Source: Burkholderiales bacterium (GTDB taxonomy: Bacteria; Pseudomonadota; Gammaproteobacteria; Burkholderiales; Burkholderiaceae_C). Taken from it: 54,116 bases of DNA. This document shows positions 34,182 through 42,653 of the stretch, piece by piece. Numbering within the stretch: the stretch's first letter is position 1; each line of letters starts with the position of its first letter. Location of the stretch: the NCBI GenBank assembly GCA_003241965.1, contig QBMB01000021.1, forward strand, positions 1 to 54,116. The letters are read 5' to 3'. The position numbers and the translations under genes were made by a program. The notes beneath the pieces are model-generated. The model searched no databases. It saw only the letters and a program-made list of their open reading frames with translations, and had not been told where the DNA came from.

Positions 34182-35401
34182 CAGGATTTGCCCAGACGGG
34201 TTTGGAGTTCGTCGGCCAGGGCTTTGAGCACCGGGTCGGTGTAGCCGGTGGTGGCCATCCACCCGAGCACCGGCGCGGCCAGCTTGGGCTGGTTCGCTTT
34301 GAGTGCGGCCTGCACCAGCAGCACGGCGTCGGCCGGTTCGTTCTGCGTGCTCCAGTTGTCGGCCGCGAGCTTGAGGCCCTGCGCCACGTCACGCCCATAG
34401 GTGATGAGGTAGACCATGGTCGGCCGCTCGATCAGGCTCTCGCCCCGCAGGGCCTGGTTGTTCATGCGGTTCTCGAACAGGTCGGCGAGGCGCTGCGTGT
34501 CGCCGTCTTTCAGGCCACGGCTGGCCAGCAGCGCCTGCACCAGCAGCGCGTCGGTGGGGGAGGCGGCCTCAGAGTAGCGTTTGGCTTTGGCGAATTGGCC
34601 TTGCTGGTTCAGCAGCTCGGCGAGTGTGAGCTTGACCAGATGGGAGTTGGGCCGCGCCTGCACATGTTTCTCCCACACGGCAATGGCTTGTGTGTATTGG
34701 CCTGCCGTGCGGTAGGCCTCGCCCTGGTGGTAGCGCAGCCAGTCCTGCGTGAACGGGCCCTGGTAGTCGGGCAGGTCGACCAGGCGGTTGAGCAGGGGAA
34801 TGGCCTGCTGCGCCTGCCCGGTGCGGTACATCAGCGTGGCCGCACAGGCCTGGCCCTCATCACCGCCAAATCGCTGGCCAATCGCATCGCAGTCGGTGCG
34901 CGCAGCCACCATGTTGGACGTGAGCAGGTGCAACGAGAAGCGCCACGACCAGTATTCGGGCTGCGCAGGGTCGATGGCGATGGCCGCGCTCAGGTCTTCA
35001 ATGCCACCCTTGAAATCGTGAAAGCCCTGCTTCACGAGTGCGCGCAGGAAATGACCGTCGGCCGGCAGCTTGGCAGCAGCCCACCAGGGTTGCAGCGCTG
35101 CCTTGGCCGAACCGTACCAACGCAAATCGCCTTCGGTCAGCCCCAACAGGAAAACGGCGCGCGCGTAATTCAGCGCGGCGGGGAGGTCATTGCGGTTTTT
35201 GCGCCATTCGCGTTCCACCTCGCGCAACGAGCCGGCTTGATTGTTTTGCGCATGCACCGACGCCGGCAATACGATTGTGTCGGGCTCAGGGGTCAATCGG
35301 GGTTGTGCCCATGCACTCAACGCAACACTTAATACAAGGATCAGCAGGGCTTTGCAACAGGGTTTCCACCTGAATCCAATCAATACCTGATGGGCGCTCA
35401 T
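34181..35401 (-). CDS. TPR-repeat exported protein paired with HupE-type protein
   Basis: This protein of about 406 residues begins with a signal peptide (CCKALLILVLSVALSAWAQ). It then consists of helical TPR-like repeats, for example YWSWRFSLHLLTSNMVAARTD and WLRYHQGEAYRTAGQYTQAI. ATGs at 35401 and 35431 are both possible. TPR proteins act as scaffolds, and the immediate coupling to the HupE-type gene suggests a shared periplasmic complex (inference). I do not recognise a named family. Confidence 0.75.
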   Translation of the reverse strand: MSAHQVLIGFRWKPCCKALLILVLSVALSAWAQPRLTPEPDTIVLPASVHAQNNQAGSLREVEREWRKNRNDLPAALNYARAVFLLGLTEGDLRWYGSAKAALQPWWAAAKLPADGHFLRALVKQGFHDFKGGIEDLSAAIAIDPAQPEYWSWRFSLHLLTSNMVAARTDCDAIGQRFGGDEGQACAATLMYRTGQAQQAIPLLNRLVDLPDYQGPFTQDWLRYHQGEAYRTAGQYTQAIAVWEKHVQARPNSHLVKLTLAELLNQQGQFAKAKRYSEAASPTDALLVQALLASRGLKDGDTQRLADLFENRMNNQALRGESLIERPTMVYLITYGRDVAQGLKLAADNWSTQNEPADAVLLVQAALKANQPKLAAPVLGWMATTGYTDPVLKALADELQTRLGKS

Positions 35402-35518
35402 GGGAACAACGTTTGTCAGGCGAATGGTCATTGAAATCGATATCCTTGTGGTTGGCAGCAGCGGGCGATTTCCCATTGTGTGCCGGTCTTAAAAGACATC
35501 CCACTCCAAAGGTAATCT

Positions 35519-35674
35519 ATGAAAACTCTCATCTCCGCAATGATCGCTGCATTCATGATGGCTTCCGTCCCTGCGTTTGCTGCCAGCCATGCCGGCGGCA
35601 AAATGGACGACAAGAAAATGGATTGCACGAAAGACGAAAACAAAGCCAAAGACGAGTGCAAGAAGAAGATGTAA
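35519..35674 (+). CDS. Small secreted Lys/Met/Asp-rich protein, 51 residues
   Basis: An ATG at 35519 opens a 51-residue frame with a typical signal peptide (KTLISAMIAAFMMASVPAFA). The mature part of about 30 residues is dominated by Lys, Asp, Met and two Cys (GGKMDDKKMDCTKDENKAK). The frame ends just before a strong terminator, which supports a real monocistronic gene. The Met/Cys/Asp content could suit metal binding, but this is inference. No named family is recognised. Confidence 0.75.
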   Translation: MKTLISAMIAAFMMASVPAFAASHAGGKMDDKKMDCTKDENKAKDECKKKM

Positions 35675-35690
35675 TTCGCTTCATCGCAAG

Positions 35691-35720
35691 AAAGGGCCCA
35701 CGTTAGTGGGCCTTTTTTTT
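35691..35720 (+). terminator. Rho-independent terminator
   Basis: A perfect 7-bp stem GGCCCAC/GTGGGCC (35695-35701 with 35706-35712), with a GTTA loop, is followed by eight T residues (35713-35720). A flanking A-run makes it potentially functional in both directions. It lies 20 bases after the stop of the small secreted protein gene. Confidence 0.92.
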
Positions 35721-35789
35721 GAGTGCGCACAAAGGCCTCTGCAGAGGCTCACCGGCTGGAAGTGCCCGCATCGATATACTCGGTACACC

Positions 35790-36149
35790 ATGTCCCGCTG
35801 CTTCATCGCGATTTTCGCGCTCCACTTTTTCTTGAGTGTGAGCGCGTTTGCTTTTGGCGAAGTGGCTGTTGTGCAGGTCGCTCAGACCCACACGGCAGCT
35901 GTGTCGCAAGCCGCGCCCGCCGGGCTGCAAACCACGGCGCTCCAAGACACGGGCAAAGCAGAATCCTCCATGAGCCATGCGCTGGTGGACGAGGTGCCGG
36001 ACCTTCCGGACAGCCTGCCCCGGACCCTCGCGGTGCAAAAGCCGCCGGTGGACGGCGTTCCGCTTATTGGCTACCGGCAGCGTGCTGTGTTGCCGCCATC
36101 GCTGGACGGATTGCTCCGCCCGCCACAACAGGCCGCACTCGCGGCTTGA
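35790..36149 (+). CDS. Hypothetical exported protein, 119 residues
   Basis: The frame from ATG 35790 encodes a signal peptide (CFIAIFALHFFLSVSAFAFG) and a polar, Ala/Pro-rich mature part (DEVPDLPDSLPRTLAVQKPP). No domain is recognised. The signal peptide and frame usage support a real gene. It stands alone between a terminator and the Bax-inhibitor-type gene. An ATG-initiated longer reading from 35577 is rejected because it runs through the small-protein gene and terminator. Confidence 0.55.
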   Translation: MSRCFIAIFALHFFLSVSAFAFGEVAVVQVAQTHTAAVSQAAPAGLQTTALQDTGKAESSMSHALVDEVPDLPDSLPRTLAVQKPPVDGVPLIGYRQRAVLPPSLDGLLRPPQQAALAA

Positions 36150-36330
36150 CGTGGGCCCGCTGACGCGGCCCACCCCAACCCCACACCGCTGAACCTGCCG
36201 CGATCGCGAGCAGCAGGTTGCTTGCTTCGCTGGCGCTGGCCGGGCCTGTTGCACCTATTGCGCCATTTGCGCCATTTGCCCGCAGCAGCTTTCTCACTGT
36301 TTTGCTTTCATCAACCCAACGTACTTCACC

Positions 36331-37020
36331 ATGACCACGAATCTTTCTTCCCATTCATCCCTGGGCTCCGCCACCTTGGTCGAGCGCAACCGCGTTCTTC
36401 GCAACACCTACTGGCTGCTCTCCCTGTCGATGATTCCCACCGTGCTGGGCGCCTGGGTCGGCCTGGCCACCGGCATCACCGCGGGCCTCACAGGCTTCAT
36501 GGGCCTCATTGTTTTCCTGGGCGGTGCCTTCGGCTTCATGTACGCGATCGAGAAGACCAAGAACTCGGCCGCTGGCGTACCGGTGCTGCTGGCCTTCACC
36601 TTCTTCATGGGCCTCATGCTCTCGCGCCTGGTGGGCACGGTGCTGGGTCTGTCCAACGGTGCGGGCCTGGTGATGACGGCGTTTGCCGGCACCGGCGGCA
36701 TCTTCCTGGGCATGGCCATGCTGTCGTCGATCATCAAGCGCGACCTGACCAACATGGGCAAGTTCCTGTTCATCGGCATGATCATGCTGCTGGTCGCGGG
36801 TGTGGCCAACGTGTTCATCCAGTCCGGCGCGCTCATGATCACACTGGCCGTGCTGGCCATCGGCATCTTCTCCGCCTTCATCCTGTACGACCTCAAGCGC
36901 GTGCAGGACGGCACCGAGACCAACTACATCACCGCCACCCTGGGCGTGTACCTGAGCCTGTTCAACGTGTTCCAGAGCCTGCTCATGCTGCTGGGCCTGA
37001 CCGGCGGCCGCGAGGAGTGA
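36331..37020 (+). CDS. Bax inhibitor-1 / YccA family membrane protein
   Basis: This 229-residue protein has seven hydrophobic helices with the family segments LRNTYWLLSLSMIPT, GVPVLLAFTFFMGLMLSR and the C-terminal ALMITLAVLAIGIFSAFILYD. Bacterial members related to YccA interact with FtsH in membrane-protein quality control or act as Ca2+/H+ leak channels. Length is normal. The gene ends 12 bases before uppP. Confidence 0.93.
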   Translation: MTTNLSSHSSLGSATLVERNRVLRNTYWLLSLSMIPTVLGAWVGLATGITAGLTGFMGLIVFLGGAFGFMYAIEKTKNSAAGVPVLLAFTFFMGLMLSRLVGTVLGLSNGAGLVMTAFAGTGGIFLGMAMLSSIIKRDLTNMGKFLFIGMIMLLVAGVANVFIQSGALMITLAVLAIGIFSAFILYDLKRVQDGTETNYITATLGVYLSLFNVFQSLLMLLGLTGGREE

Positions 37021-37032
37021 AGCCGGGCACCC

Positions 37033-37893
37033 GTGTCCATTCCGCATGAGTCCGTGAGCACTGCCACGGCCTGGGCCGAAGCGGCCTTTCTCGGGCTGGT
37101 GCAGGGGCTCACCGAGTTTCTGCCGGTTTCGTCGAGTGCCCACCTGCGCATCCTGGGTCCTTTGTTGCCTTCGGGCGGCGACCCGGGTGCGGCCTTCACC
37201 GCCATCACCCAGATCGGGACCGAGGCTGCGGTGTTGCTGTACTTCCGCAAAGACATCGCGCGCATCCTGCACGCGTGGTGGATGTCGCTGAAGTATCCGC
37301 AGTGGCGCCGCGACCCCGACGCCCGCATGGGCTGGCTCATCCTCATCGGCACGCTGCCCATCGCGCTGCTGGGGCTGGCCTTCAAGGATGCGATCGAAGG
37401 CAGCTTGCGCAACCTCACCATCACCGCCGTGATGCTGATCGTGTTCGGCGTGCTGCTGGCCATCGCGGACCGCGTGGGCAGCAAGCAGCGCACGCTCAAG
37501 GAGCTCACCTGGGGCCACGGTGTGTTGTTCGGGCTGGCGCAGGCCATGGCGCTGATTCCCGGCGTGTCGCGCTCGGGCGGCACCATCACCGCCGGTTTGC
37601 TCATGGGCTACAGCCGCGAGGCCGCAGCCCGTTACTCCTTCCTGCTGGCGATTCCAGCCGTGATGGCCTCGGGCTTCTACCAGCTCTACCGCAGCTGGGA
37701 AGTCGGAAGCCCGATCGCGCCCGGCCCGACCGCGCTGGCCACGCTGATCGCTTTCGTGGTGGGCTACGGCGTGATCGTGTGGTTCCTGCGTCTGGTGTCC
37801 ACGCGTGGCTACATGCCGTTCGTGTTGTACCGCGTGGCGCTGGGCAGCCTCGTGCTGGTGTTGCTGGGCGCCGGTGTGTTGAGCGCCACCTGA
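37033..37893 (+). CDS. uppP: Undecaprenyl-diphosphatase UppP (BacA)
   Basis: This 286-residue membrane phosphatase recycles undecaprenyl diphosphate for peptidoglycan synthesis. Both signature regions are present: [14 protein letters not shown] (about residues 25-38) and [18 protein letters not shown] (about 174-191). It starts with GTG at 37033; an in-frame GTG at 37054 is an alternative, and no ATG fits. Eight or so helices match the family. Confidence 0.96.
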   Translation: MSIPHESVSTATAWAEAAFLGLVQGLTEFLPVSSSAHLRILGPLLPSGGDPGAAFTAITQIGTEAAVLLYFRKDIARILHAWWMSLKYPQWRRDPDARMGWLILIGTLPIALLGLAFKDAIEGSLRNLTITAVMLIVFGVLLAIADRVGSKQRTLKELTWGHGVLFGLAQAMALIPGVSRSGGTITAGLLMGYSREAAARYSFLLAIPAVMASGFYQLYRSWEVGSPIAPGPTALATLIAFVVGYGVIVWFLRLVSTRGYMPFVLYRVALGSLVLVLLGAGVLSAT

Positions 37894-37954
37894 TCACTTT
37901 GCACCGCCACCCGTTTTTTCTTTTTTTGTACTTCTGGAGCTTTCAAGCACCCCA

Positions 37955-39280
37955 ATGGAAATTGCCATACTGTCCGCGCTGATTCTTCTCAATGGCCTGT
38001 TCGCCATGTCGGAGATCGCCCTCGTCACCGCCCGCAGGGTTCGCCTGCAGAAACTCGTTGACGAGGGGAACAAGTCGGCGGTGGCCGCCGTCAAGCTGGG
38101 CGAAGACCCGACCCGTTTCCTCTCCACCATCCAGATCGGCATCACCTCCATCGGTGTGCTCAACGGCATCGTGGGTGAGGCCGCGCTGGCAGCGCCACTG
38201 GCCCTGTGGCTGAGCTCGCTGGGCGTGCTCGACCCCTACAGTGGTTATGCCGCCACCGGCCTGGTGGTGGTGCTCATCACCTACTTCTCCATCGTGGTGG
38301 GTGAACTCGTGCCCAAGCGGATTGCGCAGTCGAACCCGGAAGCGCTGGCGCGGCTGGTGGCAAGGCCCATCAACACCTTGGCGATCGCCACCAAGCCGTT
38401 TGTGCTCCTCTTGTCGGTGTCCACCCGCGCGCTGCTGAAGTTGCTCGGCGTGAAGGAAAACAACGGCAGCGCGGTGACCGAAGAAGAGATCCACGCCATG
38501 CTGGCCGAAGGCACGACAGCGGGTGTGATCGAAACCCACGAACACACGATGGTGCGCAACGTGTTCCGGCTGGACGACCGCCAGATCGGCTCGCTCATGG
38601 TGCCGCGCAGCGATGTGGTGGTGCTCGATCTTGAGCAGTCGTTCGAGGTGAACATGGCGCGCGTGGAAGCGTCGGACCATGCACGCTTTCCCGTGGTCAA
38701 CAGCAACATGAGCAATGTGGTGGGTGTGGTGAATGCGCGCAAGTGGCTCTCGCAGGCGCTGCGTGGTGAGCAGCGCGAACTCACCAGCCAGCCGCTTCAA
38801 ACCCCGCTGTATGTCCCCGAGACCATCACCGGCATGGAACTGCTGGGCAACTTCCGCCAGTCCGATGTGCACATGGCGTTCGTGATCGACGAGTACGGCG
38901 AAGTGCAGGGCATCGTGACGCTGCAGGACCTCATCGAGGCCATCACCGGCGAGTTCAGTGCGAAGGACCCCGAGACCTCGTGGGCCATGCTGCGCGAAGA
39001 TGGCAGCTGGCTGCTCGACGGCCACATTCCCGTACCCGAACTCAAGGACCGTTTGCAGCTCGACAGCGTGCCCGACGAGGAACGTGGCCGTTACCACACG
39101 CTCAGCGGCCTGATGATGCTGCTCACCGGGCGCCTGCCCAAAGAGGGCGACACCGTGAACTGGGAAGGCTGGCGGCTGGAGATCGTGGACATGGATGGCC
39201 GCACCATCGACAAGGTGCTGGCCGCCCGCGTTCCGGTGCCCGTCGAGGGTGCTGTCGAGGAAGCGCCGACGGGCATATGA
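37955..39280 (+). CDS. CNNM/CorC-type hemolysin-family membrane protein
   Basis: This 441-residue protein has an N-terminal DUF21 (CNNM) membrane domain (about residues 1-190), a pair of CBS domains (about 205-325, e.g. VFRLDDRQIGSLMVPR and VIDEYGEVQGIVTLQDLIEAI) and a C-terminal transporter-associated CorC_HlyC domain. Members are linked to Mg2+/Co2+ efflux; haemolysin is a historical label. Its stop overlaps the lipoprotein gene start by 4 bases. Confidence 0.93.
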   Translation: MEIAILSALILLNGLFAMSEIALVTARRVRLQKLVDEGNKSAVAAVKLGEDPTRFLSTIQIGITSIGVLNGIVGEAALAAPLALWLSSLGVLDPYSGYAATGLVVVLITYFSIVVGELVPKRIAQSNPEALARLVARPINTLAIATKPFVLLLSVSTRALLKLLGVKENNGSAVTEEEIHAMLAEGTTAGVIETHEHTMVRNVFRLDDRQIGSLMVPRSDVVVLDLEQSFEVNMARVEASDHARFPVVNSNMSNVVGVVNARKWLSQALRGEQRELTSQPLQTPLYVPETITGMELLGNFRQSDVHMAFVIDEYGEVQGIVTLQDLIEAITGEFSAKDPETSWAMLREDGSWLLDGHIPVPELKDRLQLDSVPDEERGRYHTLSGLMMLLTGRLPKEGDTVNWEGWRLEIVDMDGRTIDKVLAARVPVPVEGAVEEAPTGI

Positions 39281-39747
39281 GATCAAACGCTCATGGCTTA
39301 CGAACGGCTGGGCGCTGGGGCGCCTTGCTGGTGGCGCTCGCCTTGAGTGCCTGCTCCGAGGGTTACTCCACGCGGGAGGGCGTGCTCATCCTGAACCACA
39401 ACATGGGGCCGGAGCGGGCGCTGGAAGCACTGAACACGCTGGGACACCAGCAACCGTCGGACTTTCACTGGCACTACCGCATGTTGCCGGGCTGTGTGCT
39501 GGAAGTGCACGCCCGCAAGTTCTGGGGAGCACGGGCGCCGCAGCAGGTGGGGCTCCTGCAGGCCGAGGCTCGGGAGGTTCACGCTGTGGACTCCGGGGAT
39601 TTCATGGTCTCGCTGGTGTCACGCACCGACCCGACCATGGTGGCGCCGGTGCTTGACCGCATGGACGAAGTGGATGCCTCTCAGGTGATGTGGTTGCTCA
39701 GGTACCTGCCCCGCTTTTGCGGTGCCACCCAGGAGACCCGACGATGA
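39277..39747 (+). CDS. Putative lipoprotein, 156 residues
   Basis: The frame from ATG 39277 begins with a lipoprotein signal peptide with lipobox LSAC (Cys at about residue 26). The mature domain contains GVLILNHNMGPERALEALNT and MLPGCVLEVHARKFW and has no recognised family. The 4-base overlap with the upstream CNNM/CorC-type gene and downstream exoD-type gene places it in an operon. It is probably attached to a membrane facing the periplasm. Confidence 0.7.
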   Translation: MRSNAHGLRTAGRWGALLVALALSACSEGYSTREGVLILNHNMGPERALEALNTLGHQQPSDFHWHYRMLPGCVLEVHARKFWGARAPQQVGLLQAEAREVHAVDSGDFMVSLVSRTDPTMVAPVLDRMDEVDASQVMWLLRYLPRFCGATQETRR

Positions 39748-40385
39748 GTTCGACCGACCTTGCGGTGCTGGATCGCCATGGCAGCGTGCCGCTGTCGGTG
39801 CTGCTGTTTCGCCTGGCGAACGACACCAGCCGCGAACGCATTTCGGTGGGCGATCTGCTCACCGTGCTGGGCGATCGCGCGATCGGCGCGCTGATGTTCT
39901 TTTTTGCAGCGCCCAACATCCTGCCGGTGCCCCCTGGTGTTTCCACCTTGCTCGGTGCCCCTTTGCTGTTTCTCTCGGCCCAGCTCATGCTGGGCATGCG
40001 GCCCTGGTTGCCGGGCATCGTGACCCGGCGCTCGCTCTCGCGCGACGACCTGGCCACCCTGGTGCGGCGCATCGTGCCGTGGCTGGCCAAGGCCGAGAAG
40101 CTGCTGCGCCCGCGCGTGCCGGTGTTGGTGCGCCCGCCGGTGGAGTACTTCGTCGGCCTGGTCTGCCTGGTGCTGGCGGCCATCCTGATGCTGCCCATTC
40201 CCCTGGGCAACACGCTGCCGGCACTGGCCATCAGCCTGCTGGCGCTGGGCGTGCTGGAGCGCGATGGTGTGTGGATCGCCATCGGCATGTTTGCTTCTGT
40301 GGTGGCCGGCGCTGTGGTCTGGGGTGTGCTGTGGGCCATGGTCAAGGCGGTGGTCTTGATCCTGGGAACCTTCTTCGCTTTTTGA
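39744..40385 (+). CDS. ExoD-family membrane protein
   Basis: This 213-residue protein matches the ExoD family (exopolysaccharide synthesis, ExoD), with ISVGDLLTVLGDRAIGALMF, APNILPVPPGVSTLLG and LPIPLGNTLPALAISLLALG. ExoD in Rhizobium affects exopolysaccharide production and alkali tolerance; the mechanism is unknown. The ATG at 39744 overlaps the lipoprotein gene stop (ATGA). Confidence 0.9.
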   Translation: MSSTDLAVLDRHGSVPLSVLLFRLANDTSRERISVGDLLTVLGDRAIGALMFFFAAPNILPVPPGVSTLLGAPLLFLSAQLMLGMRPWLPGIVTRRSLSRDDLATLVRRIVPWLAKAEKLLRPRVPVLVRPPVEYFVGLVCLVLAAILMLPIPLGNTLPALAISLLALGVLERDGVWIAIGMFASVVAGAVVWGVLWAMVKAVVLILGTFFAF

Positions 40386-40395
40386 AAGTACTCGC

Positions 40396-41487
40396 ATGCT
40401 GATGCAATCACTTCTTTTTGCCGCTGGCCTCGTGGCACTGGTGCTGGGCGCCAGCGCTCTGGTGCGTGGCGCTTCGAAGTTGGCGCTGTCGTTCGGCATC
40501 TCGCCACTCGTCGTGGGTCTGACCATCGTGGCCTTCGGCACCAGCGCCCCCGAGATGGCCGTGTCCACCGGCGCCGTGCTCAACGGACAGACCGACATCG
40601 CAGTGGGCAATGTCGTGGGCAGCAACATCTTCAACGTGCTGTTCATCCTGGGCATCAGTGCGCTGGTGGCACCGCTGATCGTGCATGTGCAGCTGATCCG
40701 CCAGGAGGTGCCCATCATGATCGGCTCGGCCTTGCTGCTGCTCGCTCTTGGGCTCGATGGCCAGCTCAGCCGCTGGGACGGCGCCATCCTCATGGTGTTG
40801 ATGGTGGCCTACACCGTGTTTCTGGTCGTGCAGTCGCGCCGCGAGTCGTCGGCCAACACCGCCGAGTTCGAGACCGGGTTGAAACCTGCTGCGCCGGCTT
40901 CGTGGGACGGCCAGTGGCCGGCTCAGGCGGGTCTGATCCTCGTCGGGCTGGTGCTGCTGGTGCTGGGTTCGGACTGGCTGGTGTCGGCCTCGGTGGTGTT
41001 CGCCCAGGCGCTGGGCGTGAGCGATCTCGTGATCGGCCTGACCATCGTTGCCGCCGGTACCTCCATGCCGGAGGTGGCCACCTCACTCACCGCGGCCTTC
41101 AAGGGTGAGCGCGACATAGCAGTGGGCAACGTGGTGGGCAGCTGCACCTTCAACATCCTGGGTTGTCTGGGACTGAGCGCACTGGTTTCGGGTGGCCTCG
41201 GGCTCACTCTGGCACCGTCGATCCTGAACTTCGACATCTGGGTCATGCTGGCCGCATTGCTGGCCTGCCTGCCGGTGTTCCTGAGCGGGCGCGAGATCGC
41301 CCGCTGGGAAGGCGGCGTGTTCCTGGCGTACTACGTGGCCTATGTGGCCTACATGATCCTGGCGTCGCAGCACCACGATGCATTGCCGGGCTTCTCGTCG
41401 GTCATGCTCAGCTTCGTGCTGCCCTTGACCATCATCACCTTCGTGGTCAGTCTCATGCGGGGCAAGGCGCCGCTCTCCCACTCCTGA
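40396..41487 (+). CDS. CaCA-family Na+/Ca2+ exchanger (YrbG-like)
   Basis: This 363-residue antiporter of ten or so helices shows the two inverted alpha-repeats of the family: VAFGTSAPEMAVST followed by GNVVGSNIFNVLF, and VAAGTSMPEVATSL followed by GNVVGSCTFNILG. The Glu residues and the GNxVGSxxFN motifs form the ion-binding sites. In the second repeat Asn is replaced by Cys (GSC), a mild deviation. It starts 10 bases after the exoD-type gene. Confidence 0.95.
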   Translation: MLMQSLLFAAGLVALVLGASALVRGASKLALSFGISPLVVGLTIVAFGTSAPEMAVSTGAVLNGQTDIAVGNVVGSNIFNVLFILGISALVAPLIVHVQLIRQEVPIMIGSALLLLALGLDGQLSRWDGAILMVLMVAYTVFLVVQSRRESSANTAEFETGLKPAAPASWDGQWPAQAGLILVGLVLLVLGSDWLVSASVVFAQALGVSDLVIGLTIVAAGTSMPEVATSLTAAFKGERDIAVGNVVGSCTFNILGCLGLSALVSGGLGLTLAPSILNFDIWVMLAALLACLPVFLSGREIARWEGGVFLAYYVAYVAYMILASQHHDALPGFSSVMLSFVLPLTIITFVVSLMRGKAPLSHS

Positions 41488-41500
41488 AAGCATCGTCACC

Positions 41501-42022
41501 ATGAAAAACACAACCAACCCGTTCGAGCGGTTCATGGAATCGGCCATTTTTGCCAGCCGCTGGATCCTCGCGCCATTCTTCATCGGCCTGATCATCGCCA
41601 TGCTCGTGCTGCTGGTGAAGTTCGGCAAGGAGATGGTGTCGCTGCTCATGGGCGTCATGGGCCTGGTCGAACACGACGCGATCATCTCCATCCTCACACT
41701 GGTCGACACCGCGCTGATCGCCGTGCTGCTGCTCATCATCGTGTTCAGCGGCTACGAAAATTTCGTCTCCAAGCTGAGCATCGGCGACCACGAGGACCGC
41801 CCGGCCTGGATGGGCAAGGTCAGCTTCTCCGACCTCAAGATGAAACTGATCGGCGCCATCGTGGCGATCTCGGCGGTGGAGCTGCTCAAGGCCTTCCTCG
41901 TGAGCACCACGCTCACGGGCGAGCAGATCGGCTGGAAGATCGCGATCCACCTGACCTTTGTGGTGTCGGGTCTGCTCTTCGCGGCATCTGACTGGATCAA
42001 CGAGAGCCGCAAGAGCGCCTGA
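41501..42022 (+). CDS. UPF0114 (YqhA) family membrane protein
   Basis: This 173-residue protein with about four helices matches UPF0114/YqhA, for example SAIFASRWILAPFFIGLI, IVFSGYENFVSKLS and KLIGAIVAISAVELLKAFL. Function is unknown. The 3' end overlaps a GC-rich hairpin that probably separates it from the convergent gene at 42040. Confidence 0.92.
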   Translation: MKNTTNPFERFMESAIFASRWILAPFFIGLIIAMLVLLVKFGKEMVSLLMGVMGLVEHDAIISILTLVDTALIAVLLLIIVFSGYENFVSKLSIGDHEDRPAWMGKVSFSDLKMKLIGAIVAISAVELLKAFLVSTTLTGEQIGWKIAIHLTFVVSGLLFAASDWINESRKSA

Positions 42023-42032
42023 CGCGCTCTTG
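42010..42032. terminator. GC-rich hairpin between convergent genes
   Basis: A perfect 9-bp stem CAAGAGCGC/GCGCTCTTG (42010-42018 with 42024-42032) with a 5-base loop spans the stop codon of the UPF0114 gene and points towards the convergent gene ending at 42040. No clear U-tract follows on either side, so it may pause polymerase or protect mRNA ends rather than terminate by itself. Confidence 0.5.
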
Positions 42033-42039
42033 GGTCACA

Positions 42040-42633
42040 TCATTTGATGTCGGTGTACTCACCGCGGGTGCGCAGAGTCACCTTCACATCTGCCTGACCC
42101 CGGTTGCGCCAGAACCAGCCGTGATTGCCCGTGAAGGCGGCTTCCAGCACACCTTCATCCGAGGCAACACCGCGACCCTTTTCGTAGCTGATCGACTTGC
42201 CCGGTGCATCGCCATGGGTGTCGAAGTTGACCTGGCCGCCCTCGACCACCCACGAGTACTGGGCCTTTGCGCCTTCAACCATCTTCAGTTTGATTTCTGT
42301 TCCTTCGCCGGGGGTCAGCGTGAAGGGCATCTCGTCGCGCCATTCAAGCTGCGGGGCTACCGCCTGAGCAGGCGCCTTCGGGGTGACAGGCACGGTGGCC
42401 GCTGGCGGTTGTGTTGCATCGGCCTCGGCCTCTGCCGCCAGCTGTTGTTTGATGTCACCCATTTCAGTCATGCGCAAGACCCGGCCGATGCCGGTGGGAT
42501 CGACACCGTATTCGGCCGGCAGCACGACGGCCACCAGAAGAACGACTGCAGCCACGGCGGCCAGGATGGTGGAGCGCAAAAGCTGCTTTGAAGAGGGCAG
42601 TTCGGCGCGCGTTGGGGTATCGCTGTTGTACAT
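42040..42633 (-). CDS. Membrane-anchored protein of the nickel/cobalt region
   Basis: This 197-residue protein has one N-terminal helix (about residues 20-40, STILAAVAAVVLLVAVVLP) and a soluble domain outside the cytoplasm. The domain includes MPFTLTPGEGTEIKLKMVEG, GGQVNFDTHGDAPGKSISY and FTGNHGWFWRNRG. I recognise it only as a conserved membrane-anchor protein that accompanies HupE-type genes; the role is unknown. The His and acidic residues could suit metal binding. It directly follows the HupE-type gene (20-base gap). Confidence 0.7.
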   Translation of the reverse strand: MYNSDTPTRAELPSSKQLLRSTILAAVAAVVLLVAVVLPAEYGVDPTGIGRVLRMTEMGDIKQQLAAEAEADATQPPAATVPVTPKAPAQAVAPQLEWRDEMPFTLTPGEGTEIKLKMVEGAKAQYSWVVEGGQVNFDTHGDAPGKSISYEKGRGVASDEGVLEAAFTGNHGWFWRNRGQADVKVTLRTRGEYTDIK

Positions 42634-42653
42634 GTTGAAGTTTCCTTGGGTAT

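Noticed and set aside
36240..36285. Short direct repeat GCGCCATTT before the Bax-inhibitor-type gene
   Set aside because: Only two or three imperfect copies are present, with no sign of a functional array.
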